Assembly: GCA_036269135.1 (NCBI GenBank)
Contig: DATASQ010000059.1
Location: 16,786-80,785, forward strand
Source: Palsa-343 sp036269135
GTDB taxonomy: Bacteria > Acidobacteriota > Terriglobia > Terriglobales > Acidobacteriaceae
DNA: 64,000 nucleotides
Direction of reading: 5' to 3'
Positions 17,427 through 26,265 of this stretch are shown piece by piece. The notes under the pieces are model-generated. The model was given only the letters and a program-made list of their open reading frames with translations. It did not search any database and was not told where the DNA came from. Both the position numbers and the translations under genes were made by a program. Each line of letters starts with the position of its first letter. Within the stretch, counting starts at the first letter, position 1.

Positions 17427-18332
17427 TCAGGTCCTGGCAGCCTGCCAGAGTTGCTTACGCCAGGTGCCCGGGCTTTTTCCGTAGGCTTCTTTGAATTTGC
17501 GGGAGAAGTGAAAAATGCTCACGAAACCGCATTTTTCGGCAATGTCATTGACCGACAGGCCAGTCTGCCGGAGCAGGTCGGTCGCGATTTCGAGACGGGC
17601 GCTGTATAGCTGCGATATGGGAGTGGGCTTGCCGCTCAGGCGGCAGATTTTGAGGAGATGCTGCCGCGAGACGCCCACGGCACGGGCAATGTCGTGCAGC
17701 GAGAGATGTCGGGCATGCTGCTCCCAAATGAACTGCTCCATTTTGGCGAGGAGCGCCTCGGCTTTGGTGTTGGAAGCATGGCCGCTGCGCACAGCCAGCG
17801 CAAAGTCGCAGAACAGGGCCAGCCCAAGGCCGAGATAAAAGCCATCCTGCAGCGGCTCCTCGGTGGCGGCGGAGAGTTGCGCCCTTCTGCTCATTTCCAG
17901 CAGACTAAGCATTCTGCCAGCGAAGGGTATAGGCCCGCGGTAGGTTTGGAATTTGCTCCTGAGGTGCCGCGGGACGGCCCGGGGGGCGATGGCGCACCAA
18001 CTGTGATGGGTTTCACGATCGGGAGAGAAGAGGAAATGTTCGCGCTGTCCGGGACTCAGCAGGATTCCATACCCCGCAGCGACATGGATGGATTCATGGT
18101 CGAGCCGCAAATCGAGATAACCCTGGTGAATGACGACCAGCTGATAGTCGTGCTGGAAACGCGGTCCGCAGGCTCCCCCTGGCGCATAGAGGATATCGCC
18201 AATCACGGTGGCTCCTCGTCGCATGCGGAGGTTTTCCCTGCGGATGTTGCTGAGCTTCTCGACCTTAGGCGCTTGAACCATATAGATGTTCCAGAGTCTG
18301 CGTCTCCGTCTAAGGCGGCGTGCGGACGGCAT
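17427..18332 (-). CDS. AraC-family transcriptional regulator with cupin-type sensor domain
   Basis: Up to 301 residues; an internal ATG at 18281 (MVQAPKVEKL) would remove a very basic 17-residue extension and is a plausible true start. The N-terminal ~150 residues form an AraC-type cupin (QHDYQLVVIHQGYLDLRLD, YGILLSPGQREHFLFS). The C-terminal ~100 residues carry two HTH motifs (LSLHDIARAVGVSRQHLLKI and LSVNDIAEKCGFVSIFHFSRKF followed by GKSPGTWR). It is divergent from the SDR/dehydratase/MBL/MFS operon starting near 18527 and is the likely local activator responding to a sugar or sugar acid. Confidence 0.93.
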   Translation of the reverse strand: MPSARRLRRRRRLWNIYMVQAPKVEKLSNIRRENLRMRRGATVIGDILYAPGGACGPRFQHDYQLVVIHQGYLDLRLDHESIHVAAGYGILLSPGQREHFLFSPDRETHHSWCAIAPRAVPRHLRSKFQTYRGPIPFAGRMLSLLEMSRRAQLSAATEEPLQDGFYLGLGLALFCDFALAVRSGHASNTKAEALLAKMEQFIWEQHARHLSLHDIARAVGVSRQHLLKICRLSGKPTPISQLYSARLEIATDLLRQTGLSVNDIAEKCGFVSIFHFSRKFKEAYGKSPGTWRKQLWQAART

Positions 18333-18526
18333 GGCGCGAAGATGAGATTAATTCACATGGTTCATCTCCGACAACTGTTTGAGCTTTTGAGTCATTGCTA
18401 AAGAGAACAGGATGGTCAGAGAATCGAAAAGCCGTGGTCGCCAGTATTGCGCTTTCCGCCTTATCGGGAAGGAATCGCGCACCGTGCATTCAGGAAACGC
18501 TCGAGGCAATGGAAAAGGCAGAACAC
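18333..18526. promoter_or_regulatory. Divergent control region between the AraC regulator and the sugar-acid operon
   Basis: About 190 bp between divergent starts; it should contain the operon promoter and AraC binding sites. The segment around 18345-18420 is AT-richer than its surroundings. I cannot name an operator sequence with confidence. Confidence 0.4.
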
Positions 18527-19309
18527 ATGGGTCAACTGACTGGGCGAACTGCCGTCGTGACGGGTGCAGCCAACGGGATCGGACGCGGGATCGCAACGCG
18601 ACTGGCGCGGGAGGGTGCGGCGATCGGCATTCTCGACCAGGATGCTCCTGGTTGTCACTCTCTGCTTCGCGAGATCAGCGATAGCGGGGGACAGGCCATG
18701 GTGCTGGTCGCGGACGTCAGCGACGCCGTCGCCATCGAACGCGCCATCCGGACGCTGGCAGAGAAGCTGGGCCCTCCAACCCTGGCAGTTCATTCGGCGG
18801 CTATCATGCCGACGGGCACCATTCTGGAAACCGACGAGCAGGAATGGGAACACGTATATGCGGTGAATGTGAAGGGAGCCTATCTGCTCTGCCGCGAAGT
18901 TATCCCGCATATGCTGCGCGCCGGGCGGGGCTCTATCATCTTCATGGCCAGCATCACGGGGGTTAACGGACTGCCGGGACTCGCAGCCTATTCCAGCACA
19001 AAGGGCGCCCTGATCGCGCTGAGCCGCGCGCTGGCCATCGACCATGCGCGGAGCGGCATCCGGGTCAACGCGGTGGCGCCGGGAACCATCGATTCCCCAA
19101 TGTTGCATGGGTTCGTGGCAGCCCAGGACAATCCGCAGGAGACGCGACGGGTTTTCGATGAAGTGCAGCCGCGCGGACGCATTGGAACGATCGAAGAGGT
19201 TGCCAATGTGGTAGCCTTCCTTGCCTCTGATGAATCTTCGCTGATCAGCGGCGCCACCCTCGCCGCCGACGGCGGAATGAGTATTAAAGGCGAACAGCCG
19301 CGGATGTAG
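18527..19309 (+). CDS. SDR-family NAD(P)-dependent oxidoreductase
   Basis: A 260-residue classical short-chain dehydrogenase. The start at 18527 is chosen because AAAAGG lies 8 nt upstream and it puts the Rossmann motif at the usual distance; ATG 18509 is an in-frame alternative. Seen: TGAANGIG at 12-19, DV at 63-64, HSAAI at 89-93 in place of the usual NNAG, N114, S142, Y155 and K159, i.e. a complete Asn-Ser-Tyr-Lys tetrad. The C-terminal region has the usual LASDESSLISGATLAADGG. As first gene of an operon with a galactonate-dehydratase-type enzyme, it may oxidise a sugar, or a keto-deoxy acid as in L-fucose and related non-phosphorylative pathways. Substrate is inferred only. Confidence 0.93.
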   Translation: MGQLTGRTAVVTGAANGIGRGIATRLAREGAAIGILDQDAPGCHSLLREISDSGGQAMVLVADVSDAVAIERAIRTLAEKLGPPTLAVHSAAIMPTGTILETDEQEWEHVYAVNVKGAYLLCREVIPHMLRAGRGSIIFMASITGVNGLPGLAAYSSTKGALIALSRALAIDHARSGIRVNAVAPGTIDSPMLHGFVAAQDNPQETRRVFDEVQPRGRIGTIEEVANVVAFLASDESSLISGATLAADGGMSIKGEQPRM

Positions 19310-19316
19310 AGCAGCC

Positions 19317-20498
19317 ATGACGAAGATTACCGGGTTGAAGACCGTTGTCGTCAATGCCGAAATGCGTAACTGGGTATTCGTCAAAGTAGAGACGAATGTT
19401 CCTGGACTTTTCGGTTGGGGCGAGGCTTCTCTGGAGTGGAAAACGAGGAGCGTGGTGGGGGCTGTCCAGGATTTCGAGCCGATGGTGGTGGGCGAGGATG
19501 CCACGCGGATCGAACATCTGTATCAGAAACTCTATCGCCAGTCTTTCTGGCGGACCGGAGTGATCGGGCTGTCCGCTATCTCGGCAATTGAGCAGGGTTG
19601 CTGGGATATCCTGGGGAAATCTCTCCAGCAGCCGGTTTATAAGTTATTGGGAGGAGCGGTGCGTGACAAAGTACGCATGTACACGCACCTGGGGGGCGGA
19701 GATATGCGTGCGGTGTACGATTCGCAGAACAGCGCGGATCCGGCGATGTTTGTCGATCGCGCGCTTGAGGTCGTTGCCCGCGGTTATACGGCCGTTAAAG
19801 TTCTGCTGACCCCGCCCACCGAACCGCTGAACAGCATCGCCGGCTACAAACAGGCAGAGCGCATTATGGGCGCACTCCGTTCTGCGGTGGGCGACGATGT
19901 GGACATCATGGTGGACTGCCATGGACGCCATTCTCTGGGGAATGCGGTGGAGTTTTGCCGCGTGCTCGCGCCCTATCGGCCGCTGTTTGTGGAGGAACCG
20001 GTACCTCCGGAAAACGTGGACGTTCTGGCCGAGGTACGCCGGCTCAGTCCGGTCCCGATCGCCACCGGCGAACGGCTGGTAACTCGATTTCAGTTCCGCG
20101 AGCTGTTCGAGAAACTGGCCTGCCATGTCATACAGCCGGACCTTTGCCACTGCGGCGGCTTGTGGGAAGCAAAGAAAATCGCGGCCATGGCTGAGGTTTA
20201 CACCATGGGCGTCGCACCTCACAATCCGCTCGGTCCGGTCGCCAATGCCGCGGCGCTGCACTTTGATCTGAGCACGCCCAACTTTCTCATCCAGGAAGAC
20301 ATGCTGACGGATGTTCCATGGCGATGGGAGGTGGTGGAACAGCAACTGGAGTCGAAAGGTGGCTACTGGCTGCCCTCCGACGCGCCGGGACTTGGCATTG
20401 AGGTCAACGAAGCGGCAGCAGCGCGGCATCCGTTTGCGCAGGAGGTTATGCATTCCACAAAGGTGCGCGCGTACGACGGCGCGATCCTGGATTGGTAA
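19317..20498 (+). CDS. dgoD: Mandelate racemase/enolase-superfamily sugar-acid dehydratase, galactonate dehydratase type
   Basis: A 393-residue protein, 7 nt after the SDR stop. The residues I place in the active site are Asp200 and His202 (DCHGR), Glu226 (FVEEP), Glu252 (GER), His302 (APHNPLGP) and Glu327 (IQED). Their spacings (26, 26, 50, 25) are the same as I recall for E. coli DgoD (183/185, 209, 235, 285, 310). This supports the galactonate dehydratase family, which removes water from an aldonate to give a 2-keto-3-deoxy acid with Mg2+. Members also act on other aldonates, so D-galactonate itself is not proven. The symbol marks family resemblance only. Confidence 0.88.
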   Translation: MTKITGLKTVVVNAEMRNWVFVKVETNVPGLFGWGEASLEWKTRSVVGAVQDFEPMVVGEDATRIEHLYQKLYRQSFWRTGVIGLSAISAIEQGCWDILGKSLQQPVYKLLGGAVRDKVRMYTHLGGGDMRAVYDSQNSADPAMFVDRALEVVARGYTAVKVLLTPPTEPLNSIAGYKQAERIMGALRSAVGDDVDIMVDCHGRHSLGNAVEFCRVLAPYRPLFVEEPVPPENVDVLAEVRRLSPVPIATGERLVTRFQFRELFEKLACHVIQPDLCHCGGLWEAKKIAAMAEVYTMGVAPHNPLGPVANAAALHFDLSTPNFLIQEDMLTDVPWRWEVVEQQLESKGGYWLPSDAPGLGIEVNEAAAARHPFAQEVMHSTKVRAYDGAILDW

Positions 20499-20503
20499 CG
20501 GAT

Positions 20504-21472
20504 ATGGAGATCGCACCCGATATTCACATGATTGCAGGGCTGGTGGGCACACGGCCGCTGCAACTCTTCCTGCTGCGTGGGCAGGGGCAGAGCGTCCTGC
20601 TGGATACGGGCTGCGCCCCGGACCCGGAGCAGATCATCTTTCCCTATCTAAGTTCCATTGGCATGGATGCGCAGGAGACAGGGATGGTCATCAACACGCA
20701 CTGCGACATGGATCACTGCGGCGGGAACCGTTCCGTCAAGCTGGCTAACCCTGCAGTGCAGATCACCTGCGGGGTGCTGGATCGGGAGCTGATTGAAAAT
20801 CCCCAGGTGATGTGGGCGCGCCGCTACAACGCTTACGACGAGAAGCATGGCATCCATTACGACGACGCAACCCGGAAGTCAAGCTTCGAGGCGATGGGAG
20901 AGCCGCAGGCCGTGGATCGCACCTGGCGGGGCGGCGAGCGGATTAATTTGGGCGATGGCTGGGAGGTAGAGATCCACCATGTCCCCGGCCACTCGAAGGG
21001 CCACCTCGCTGTCTTCGATCCGCGAAGCCGGACGATGTTGAGCGGCGATGCCGTGCAGGGAGCGATGTATCCGGATATCGATGGCCATCCGGTCCTGTGC
21101 CCAACTTATCTGGAGCCGGCGAGTTATCTGGCAACTGTCGAGTATCTCGAATCGCTGCCGATTGCATGCCTTGCTACCTGCCACTGGCCGCTGAAGAGAG
21201 GACCTGCGGTCCGCGAGTTTCTGGCTGAGAGCCGCGGCTTCGTGCAGCGAGCCGAGGAGGCGGTGTTGGCTCAGCTGACCCGGAATCCTGCAGGTCTGAC
21301 GTTGCGTGAGTTGACGGCCCGGTGCGGACCCGTGCTGGGCTCCTGGCCTCGCGCCGTTGATGGCGAGTTGGTGTACGCGCTGGCCGGCCACCTGGAGATC
21401 CTTCTCACGCAAAACCGGATCACCGAGGCGCCGGGGACAAGGCCGGCTGTCTTTCAACTGGCGAGCCCATGA
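20504..21472 (+). CDS. Metallo-beta-lactamase-fold hydrolase
   Basis: A 322-residue protein, 5 nt downstream of the dehydratase gene. It has the metal-binding motif THCDMDH (His66, Asp68, Asp70, His71), a second HVPGHSKGH motif and LSGDAV with the bridging Asp. The C-terminal ~80 residues have a winged-helix look (LTRNPAGLTLRELTARCG ... VYALAGHLEILLTQNRI), as in several MBL-fold lactonase/esterase-like enzymes. Position between a sugar-acid dehydratase and a sugar porter suggests lactone or ester hydrolysis in the same pathway. That is inference, since the fold covers many reactions. Confidence 0.85.
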   Translation: MEIAPDIHMIAGLVGTRPLQLFLLRGQGQSVLLDTGCAPDPEQIIFPYLSSIGMDAQETGMVINTHCDMDHCGGNRSVKLANPAVQITCGVLDRELIENPQVMWARRYNAYDEKHGIHYDDATRKSSFEAMGEPQAVDRTWRGGERINLGDGWEVEIHHVPGHSKGHLAVFDPRSRTMLSGDAVQGAMYPDIDGHPVLCPTYLEPASYLATVEYLESLPIACLATCHWPLKRGPAVREFLAESRGFVQRAEEAVLAQLTRNPAGLTLRELTARCGPVLGSWPRAVDGELVYALAGHLEILLTQNRITEAPGTRPAVFQLASP

Positions 21473-21556
21473 TTAGCGGCGTGTAGCTGCTTTTTTGAGG
21501 TCCAACACTTGCTGGCTTCTGTGTGCCTGTCGAAAAAAGCGGCCTGATTGTTACGT

Positions 21557-22978
21557 ATGAATAACGATCGAACGTCTCACCAACTGCCATCCACCAGCGA
21601 TCAGAGGCTCACCGGCTTTGTTCTCCGAGTTACCCTCGTCGCTGCTCTGGGGGGCCTGCTCTTTGGGTACGACACCGCCGTCATCTCGGGTGCCATCCAG
21701 TTCCTAACCGGGCATTTCCGATTGAGCCCCGCGGGAACGGGATGGGCAGCCAGTTGCGCTCTCGCGGGTTGCGTCGTCGGATCGGCGGCGGCTGGAGCGG
21801 TCGGTGACGTCCTGGGGCGAAGAATGGTGTTGCTGCTGGCAGCTGTTTTGTTCCTGATCTCCGCCCTGGGAACGGCGATGGCTTCCAGCTTTTCTGTGTT
21901 CATAGCTTTCCGCATTCTGGCGGGCGCCGGCGTAGGCGCAGCTTCGATTGCGAGCCCTGTTTACATCGCCGAGATGGCGCCACCGCGCTGGCGGGGATGG
22001 CTGGTCGGCACGAACCAATTCGCCATCGTGACCGGCATGCTGCTCATCTACTTCGTCAATTACCGAATCGTACGGTTGGGCAGCGAAGCATGGAATGAAG
22101 CGAACGGATGGCGATGGATGTTTGCCTCAGGAGCGCTGCCGGCGCTGACCTTGCTGGCGCTCCTGATGACCATTCCGGAGACGCCCCGCTTTCTGCTGAC
22201 GCGGGGACGACGCGCCGAGGCTGCGCGAATTGCAGGAAAGATCGGCGATGAATCAATCTCCCTCGATGACATGCCGGAGACTGGCGCGGAGACACGCAGG
22301 AAAGAAGGCCTTTCACTGCTGCGGAAGCCGATGGCGGGACTCGTTCTCATTGGACTGGCGCTGGCAGTCCTGCAGCAGATTACCGGGATCAATGTGTTTC
22401 TGTATTATGCTCCGGAGATTTTCAGGGCTCTCGGCAGCGGCACATCGACCGCCATGCTGGAGACTGTAGTGCTGGGGGCGGTCAATTTGGGGTTCACGCT
22501 GGTGGCTATGTTCACGGTGGACCGCGTCGGCCGCAAACCGCTTCTCATGATCGGTGCGTGCGGCATGGGAGGCTGTCTGATTGCTACGGGCATTGCTTCG
22601 CTGCGGCAGGGATACCCTGGCTGGGTCCTCGCGGCGGTGCTCGGGTATATCGCGTGTTTTGCGCTGTCGGTGGGGCCTGTGACCTGGATCGTCCTGTCGG
22701 AGATCTTTCCGCTGAAGATCCGAGCTCGTTCCGTGGCGGCGGCTTCGCTTGCGTTGTGGACGGCCAACTTTCTCGTATCCCAGACGTTTCCGATGATGAA
22801 CAGCAGCCCGCTCCTGCAACATTATTTCCATCGGGCCTTCCCCTTCTTTCTGTATGCCGCATTCTGTCTGGCGGAGGTGGTCTTCGTCTGGAAGTGGATT
22901 CCTGAGACGAAGAACCGCACCCTGGAAGAGATCGCCGGGACGTGGGCTCTGCAGCACGGTGAGGCTGGCTCCAGGTAA
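21557..22978 (+). CDS. MFS sugar porter (XylE/GLUT-type)
   Basis: A 473-residue membrane protein with twelve predicted helices. Signature motifs of the sugar porter family are present: GYDTAVISGA in TM1, GRR after TM2, PETPRFLLTRGR before the central loop, QQITGINVFLYYAPEIF in TM7, DRVGRKPLL, and PETKNRTLEEI at the end. It lies 84 nt after the MBL-fold gene and is probably the last gene of the operon starting at 18527. It should import a monosaccharide or aldonate by proton symport. Confidence 0.93.
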   Translation: MNNDRTSHQLPSTSDQRLTGFVLRVTLVAALGGLLFGYDTAVISGAIQFLTGHFRLSPAGTGWAASCALAGCVVGSAAAGAVGDVLGRRMVLLLAAVLFLISALGTAMASSFSVFIAFRILAGAGVGAASIASPVYIAEMAPPRWRGWLVGTNQFAIVTGMLLIYFVNYRIVRLGSEAWNEANGWRWMFASGALPALTLLALLMTIPETPRFLLTRGRRAEAARIAGKIGDESISLDDMPETGAETRRKEGLSLLRKPMAGLVLIGLALAVLQQITGINVFLYYAPEIFRALGSGTSTAMLETVVLGAVNLGFTLVAMFTVDRVGRKPLLMIGACGMGGCLIATGIASLRQGYPGWVLAAVLGYIACFALSVGPVTWIVLSEIFPLKIRARSVAAASLALWTANFLVSQTFPMMNSSPLLQHYFHRAFPFFLYAAFCLAEVVFVWKWIPETKNRTLEEIAGTWALQHGEAGSR

Positions 22979-23051
22979 GGTCTCTTACTGCCAGAACAAA
23001 AGCGGTCCGTGCAGGACAGGAACGACGCGCCCAGCAAGGCGCGCAACAGGT

Positions 23052-23081
23052 GTCGATGAGGGAGAATTCCTCACACTCGAC
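23052..23081. terminator. Interrupted hairpin between convergent genes
   Basis: GTCGATGAGG pairs with CCTCA-cac-TCGAC across a 7-nt loop, giving two 5-bp stems with a 3-nt bulge. It sits between the converging MFS and ADP-ribosylglycohydrolase-type genes. No T run follows, so confidence is low. Confidence 0.3.
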
Positions 23082-23114
23082 GCAACGTGAAACGTTTCTC
23101 CCGGCGACGCGCTC

Positions 23115-24740
23115 TCAGTGCAGTTCGAGATGTCTCCAGTAGGAGTTGCCGACGTATCGGTGGGGCAACAGGACCAGATCGTAGAGCCGAATGACGACGC
23201 GCTGGTTGCGGTAAGCGGAGAGATCGACGCGGATGGGCTCCCAGTGCCGGTTCGCGGGAGTGGGCGCAGTACCGTCGTAAGGGCCGCCGTCGATAACGCG
23301 GTCGAGGAGTCTGGCATTGTTCACGTAAATCTCCAGATGCCAGGCCGCACCCGGATCGGCGCCGGCATCGAAGGTGAGCCCAGGATCGGCGCCGAGCATA
23401 ACCGTGCGCGTGAGCAGCGCTCCCCGGACCTCATCCCGCGGCCACACGGCGAGGGTGTCGCCGTCGAGGTAGGTGTCGCCGCGAATGCCCGCCAGACCTC
23501 CGCCCGCGCCGCCATATCCGGCGCGCTCGAGCGTCCAGTCCGGATTCCACCACTGCATCAGCTGGGAGAGATCGAAAAGCTCCGCCGGCTGCTGCCGGGG
23601 CTGTTGAGTGGGGATGATCAGGCCGGCGCCGCGCATCTGCGCACCTTCAGACGCGAGAATCTTCTCGCCGATGGCGACGGTCCTCTTGGCGAGGCCGGAG
23701 ATGCTCTCGTCGACCGGCGGCGTAAGTTTCAGCGGGCCCATGGTTGCGCCATAGATGCGGTCGTGCAGCTGAGCGACCGCTTCGGCCGGCAGGGCCTTCA
23801 TGCCGTGCATGGCCGCGATGACCGAGGCGGAATTGGCCCCGTTGCAATCGGCGTCGGCGAAGTCGGCCGCGGAGAAGACCAGGTCTTCGGTGCGAGTGAA
23901 GTCGCCGCCGCCAAACCACACCGCGGTCGCGACGATTCCGCCATTCACGACGGCGTTATTGGTGGCGGGATACTCGATGCCCCACCGTTCATTGATCGCG
24001 CGGAAGATCGCGGCGGGTGTGCTGCCGCCTTCGGCCATGGAGATGACCTGGTCGAGGCACTGGCGGTAGGGCGAACGCGGCGAAAGCAGCTGCGCGGCCC
24101 CGCGGACGATCTGGTGCGTGTCGTGCTCGACGAAGCCGAGGCTGATCATTCCTGAGATGAAGACCGCGCCGTCGGTGCCTTCGGCATAGCCGTTGATATG
24201 CGTGAGACGTCGCGCCATGGCGGCAGCAGCGTTGGGCCGGCCCGGGTTGAGGATGCCGTAGACATCGCTGCTGAACTGCGGCCCGATGGTCCACCATAAT
24301 TTGTTGTAGCGCGGACTGCCGGTATCGGGCGGCTGAATGCCCTTCTTCAGATTGATGAGCGCCTGCTCGCTCGATCCCCAGGTGCCGGCGTTGTTCTCGA
24401 GCCACTGCCGTCCCAGTTGCTGCACGGTCATGTGGATGCCGTACTTCTCGAAGGCGCGGATGGCGACCATCTCGTAGTAGTAGTCGTCGTCCACCGTCGC
24501 ATAGCCGGGCAGCGGCCGCAGCGGGGTATGCGCGAGGACCGATCTGACCTTGTGCTCGAAGAGCAGGCCGGTCCACTGGCCGATCATCTGCCCGGTCCAG
24601 ATGGCCTGGGCACGGTCGAGGTACTCGGCATGGGAGAGGACCAGGGTTCGCGTAGGATTCGGAGGCGCAGCCCTCGGAGTGGCCGAAGCGGTTGCACCCG
24701 CCAGGGCGAGCGCCAAAAGCCCCACAGTCATTCTGCACAT
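23115..24740 (-). CDS. Secreted ADP-ribosylglycohydrolase-fold (DraG/ARH) protein with C-terminal beta-sandwich
   Basis: A 541-residue protein with a Sec-type signal (TVGLLALALAGATASA). Residues ~38-380 match the ADP-ribosylglycohydrolase family: RAQAIWTGQMIGQWTG near the N terminus, the first acidic metal motif VDDDYYYE at ~83-90, and the second motif ADFADADCNGANSASVIAAMHG, corresponding to the family's GDTDTNA-type site. The C-terminal ~130 residues (WHLEIYVNNARLLDRVID ... VVIRLYDLVLLPH) resemble a carbohydrate-binding-type jelly roll. Cytosolic relatives remove ADP-ribose from proteins. An exported copy beside a sialidase-like gene and a fucosidase suggests the fold is used here on a glycoside; this is inference. 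Confidence 0.85.
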   Translation of the reverse strand: MCRMTVGLLALALAGATASATPRAAPPNPTRTLVLSHAEYLDRAQAIWTGQMIGQWTGLLFEHKVRSVLAHTPLRPLPGYATVDDDYYYEMVAIRAFEKYGIHMTVQQLGRQWLENNAGTWGSSEQALINLKKGIQPPDTGSPRYNKLWWTIGPQFSSDVYGILNPGRPNAAAAMARRLTHINGYAEGTDGAVFISGMISLGFVEHDTHQIVRGAAQLLSPRSPYRQCLDQVISMAEGGSTPAAIFRAINERWGIEYPATNNAVVNGGIVATAVWFGGGDFTRTEDLVFSAADFADADCNGANSASVIAAMHGMKALPAEAVAQLHDRIYGATMGPLKLTPPVDESISGLAKRTVAIGEKILASEGAQMRGAGLIIPTQQPRQQPAELFDLSQLMQWWNPDWTLERAGYGGAGGGLAGIRGDTYLDGDTLAVWPRDEVRGALLTRTVMLGADPGLTFDAGADPGAAWHLEIYVNNARLLDRVIDGGPYDGTAPTPANRHWEPIRVDLSAYRNQRVVIRLYDLVLLPHRYVGNSYWRHLELH

Positions 24741-25015
24741 GATGCGTACCCCACAACGTTGCTCTTCGTATCTGGTTGAAGACCCGGCTCAGCGGGCAGG
24801 TTCCGGTCGGAAAACTCCTTCCCTGCCTCAAGCGTTGCCAGGGATGGCTGGGCGGCCTGTCGTCCAGCTATCGAATTGTAGAAGAATCCGGCATCGCAAA
24901 AACGAGTTACGGAGTCGCCCCTTGATTAAAGTGCCGGTTGCGCAACTCTCACAAGTGGTCTCCGCGGACTTGATACCGCGAAGCGGATGGCGCTGAGAGG
25001 TTCCGTGGGAAAAAA

Positions 25016-26209
25016 TCAGCGAGAACTTGTCGACGGCCTGAATCTCCCGATCGTCGCGCCTTCTCGAATCCATGCTTCCGAAAACAGATCGGCCCGGATG
25101 GCCTGACGACGATCGGTATACGCCACCAGGATCTTTCCATCCGGCAATTGAAGGATCGAGGGATAACTGAATTCTTCTCCGGCCGATTGCTTTGGGGAGT
25201 GGCGGCCGGCGGAGGCTTTGACATCGCCGCGCTCCAGATCGCGCACGCTGATCCAATGTTCTCCATTGTCTTCCGACAGAGCGACGGAAAGCGGAACCCG
25301 CGGAGCGGTGCGGGGCTTGTGATCCGATACGCCGGCACTGCTGTTGTTGAAAGCCATCACCAGATGACCATCCCTCAACCGGATCGCCTGGATCGAGGAG
25401 TTATTATTCGGCAATTGCGTAGGTTGGGGCGGAGCCCAATGACAACCATCGGAGGAGGTCGAACGATAGATCCAGTCGGCGAAACGGCTGCGGAAGAAAG
25501 CGATATAGGAATGATTGTCCGTCCTGACGATGCTGGGCTGCACCAACCCGCTGGAATCGGGGACTCGGCATTCCTGCCAGGTCCTGCCGGAGTCGTGGGA
25601 TATCTTGGTCACTGAATAATTACTCTCTGCTCCCTTAGTGATTCCGGCGCTCGGCGTGTAGTACATAGGCAAAAGCCAGGCTCCGTCTTCCATGATGACG
25701 ATGGGCTGGCGCGTGAAGGAGCCGGGCTTGGTAAAAAGCAGTTTGGGTTGGGACCACGTATAACCGTGATCGTCGGACCCCAGGCGCAACACCTGCGCGT
25801 CGGCCTGGCCGTTGCCCGCTGACTGCGACGTGTGAAACAGCCACAGGCGGCCGTCGGGCGCCTGGAACGGCACCGGATTCTGATAGGACTTGCCCGCCTG
25901 CCGATCGATCAGAATCGGCTTCTGCCAGGTCATCGACCCACGCGACAGACGAGATACAACGATCCCAACCTCCGAGTCCCCCTCCGCGGTGCCGGAGAAC
26001 CAGAAGCAAAGCACGTCGCCATTATGGAGGTGCAATAAGTTGGCGGCGTGTGAGGAAGCGTAAAGCGTGGGCAGCAAGGCTGTCACCAGGCCGGGTTGAG
26101 GAGCCTGGTGGAAAGCCGAATTTCCGAGCGGCCCGGCGCCGAACACGAGAGGCGATAAGCCCACAAGAAAGGGCAGAGAGCAGACGAGCGCACGAAGGGC
26201 ATCAGGCAT
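25016..26209 (-). CDS. Secreted sialidase/BNR-repeat family exo-glycosidase-like protein
   Basis: A 397-residue protein with a Sec-type signal peptide (LPFLVGLSPLVFGAG). It has several Asp-box/BNR motifs typical of six-bladed sialidase-type propellers: SDDHGYTW, SHDSGRTW and SEDNGEHW, plus FRSRFADWIYRSTSSDG. Similar acidobacterial and Bacteroides proteins are annotated as exo-alpha-sialidases, but many BNR proteins act on other sugars, so sialic acid is not shown. It is separated by 56 nt from the upstream alpha-L-fucosidase gene, which suggests co-transcription and cooperation on a fucosylated glycan. Confidence 0.83.
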   Translation of the reverse strand: MPDALRALVCSLPFLVGLSPLVFGAGPLGNSAFHQAPQPGLVTALLPTLYASSHAANLLHLHNGDVLCFWFSGTAEGDSEVGIVVSRLSRGSMTWQKPILIDRQAGKSYQNPVPFQAPDGRLWLFHTSQSAGNGQADAQVLRLGSDDHGYTWSQPKLLFTKPGSFTRQPIVIMEDGAWLLPMYYTPSAGITKGAESNYSVTKISHDSGRTWQECRVPDSSGLVQPSIVRTDNHSYIAFFRSRFADWIYRSTSSDGCHWAPPQPTQLPNNNSSIQAIRLRDGHLVMAFNNSSAGVSDHKPRTAPRVPLSVALSEDNGEHWISVRDLERGDVKASAGRHSPKQSAGEEFSYPSILQLPDGKILVAYTDRRQAIRADLFSEAWIREGATIGRFRPSTSSR

Positions 26210-26265
26210 TTTTCACTTGCTCCCTCGCGATGCTCCGGGGATGCTCGGCGCGGATCACAGCTCAC

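Noticed and set aside
23115..24740. DraG protein as part of an ADP-ribosylation toxin-antitoxin system
   Set aside because: No ADP-ribosyltransferase gene is nearby and the protein has a signal peptide.
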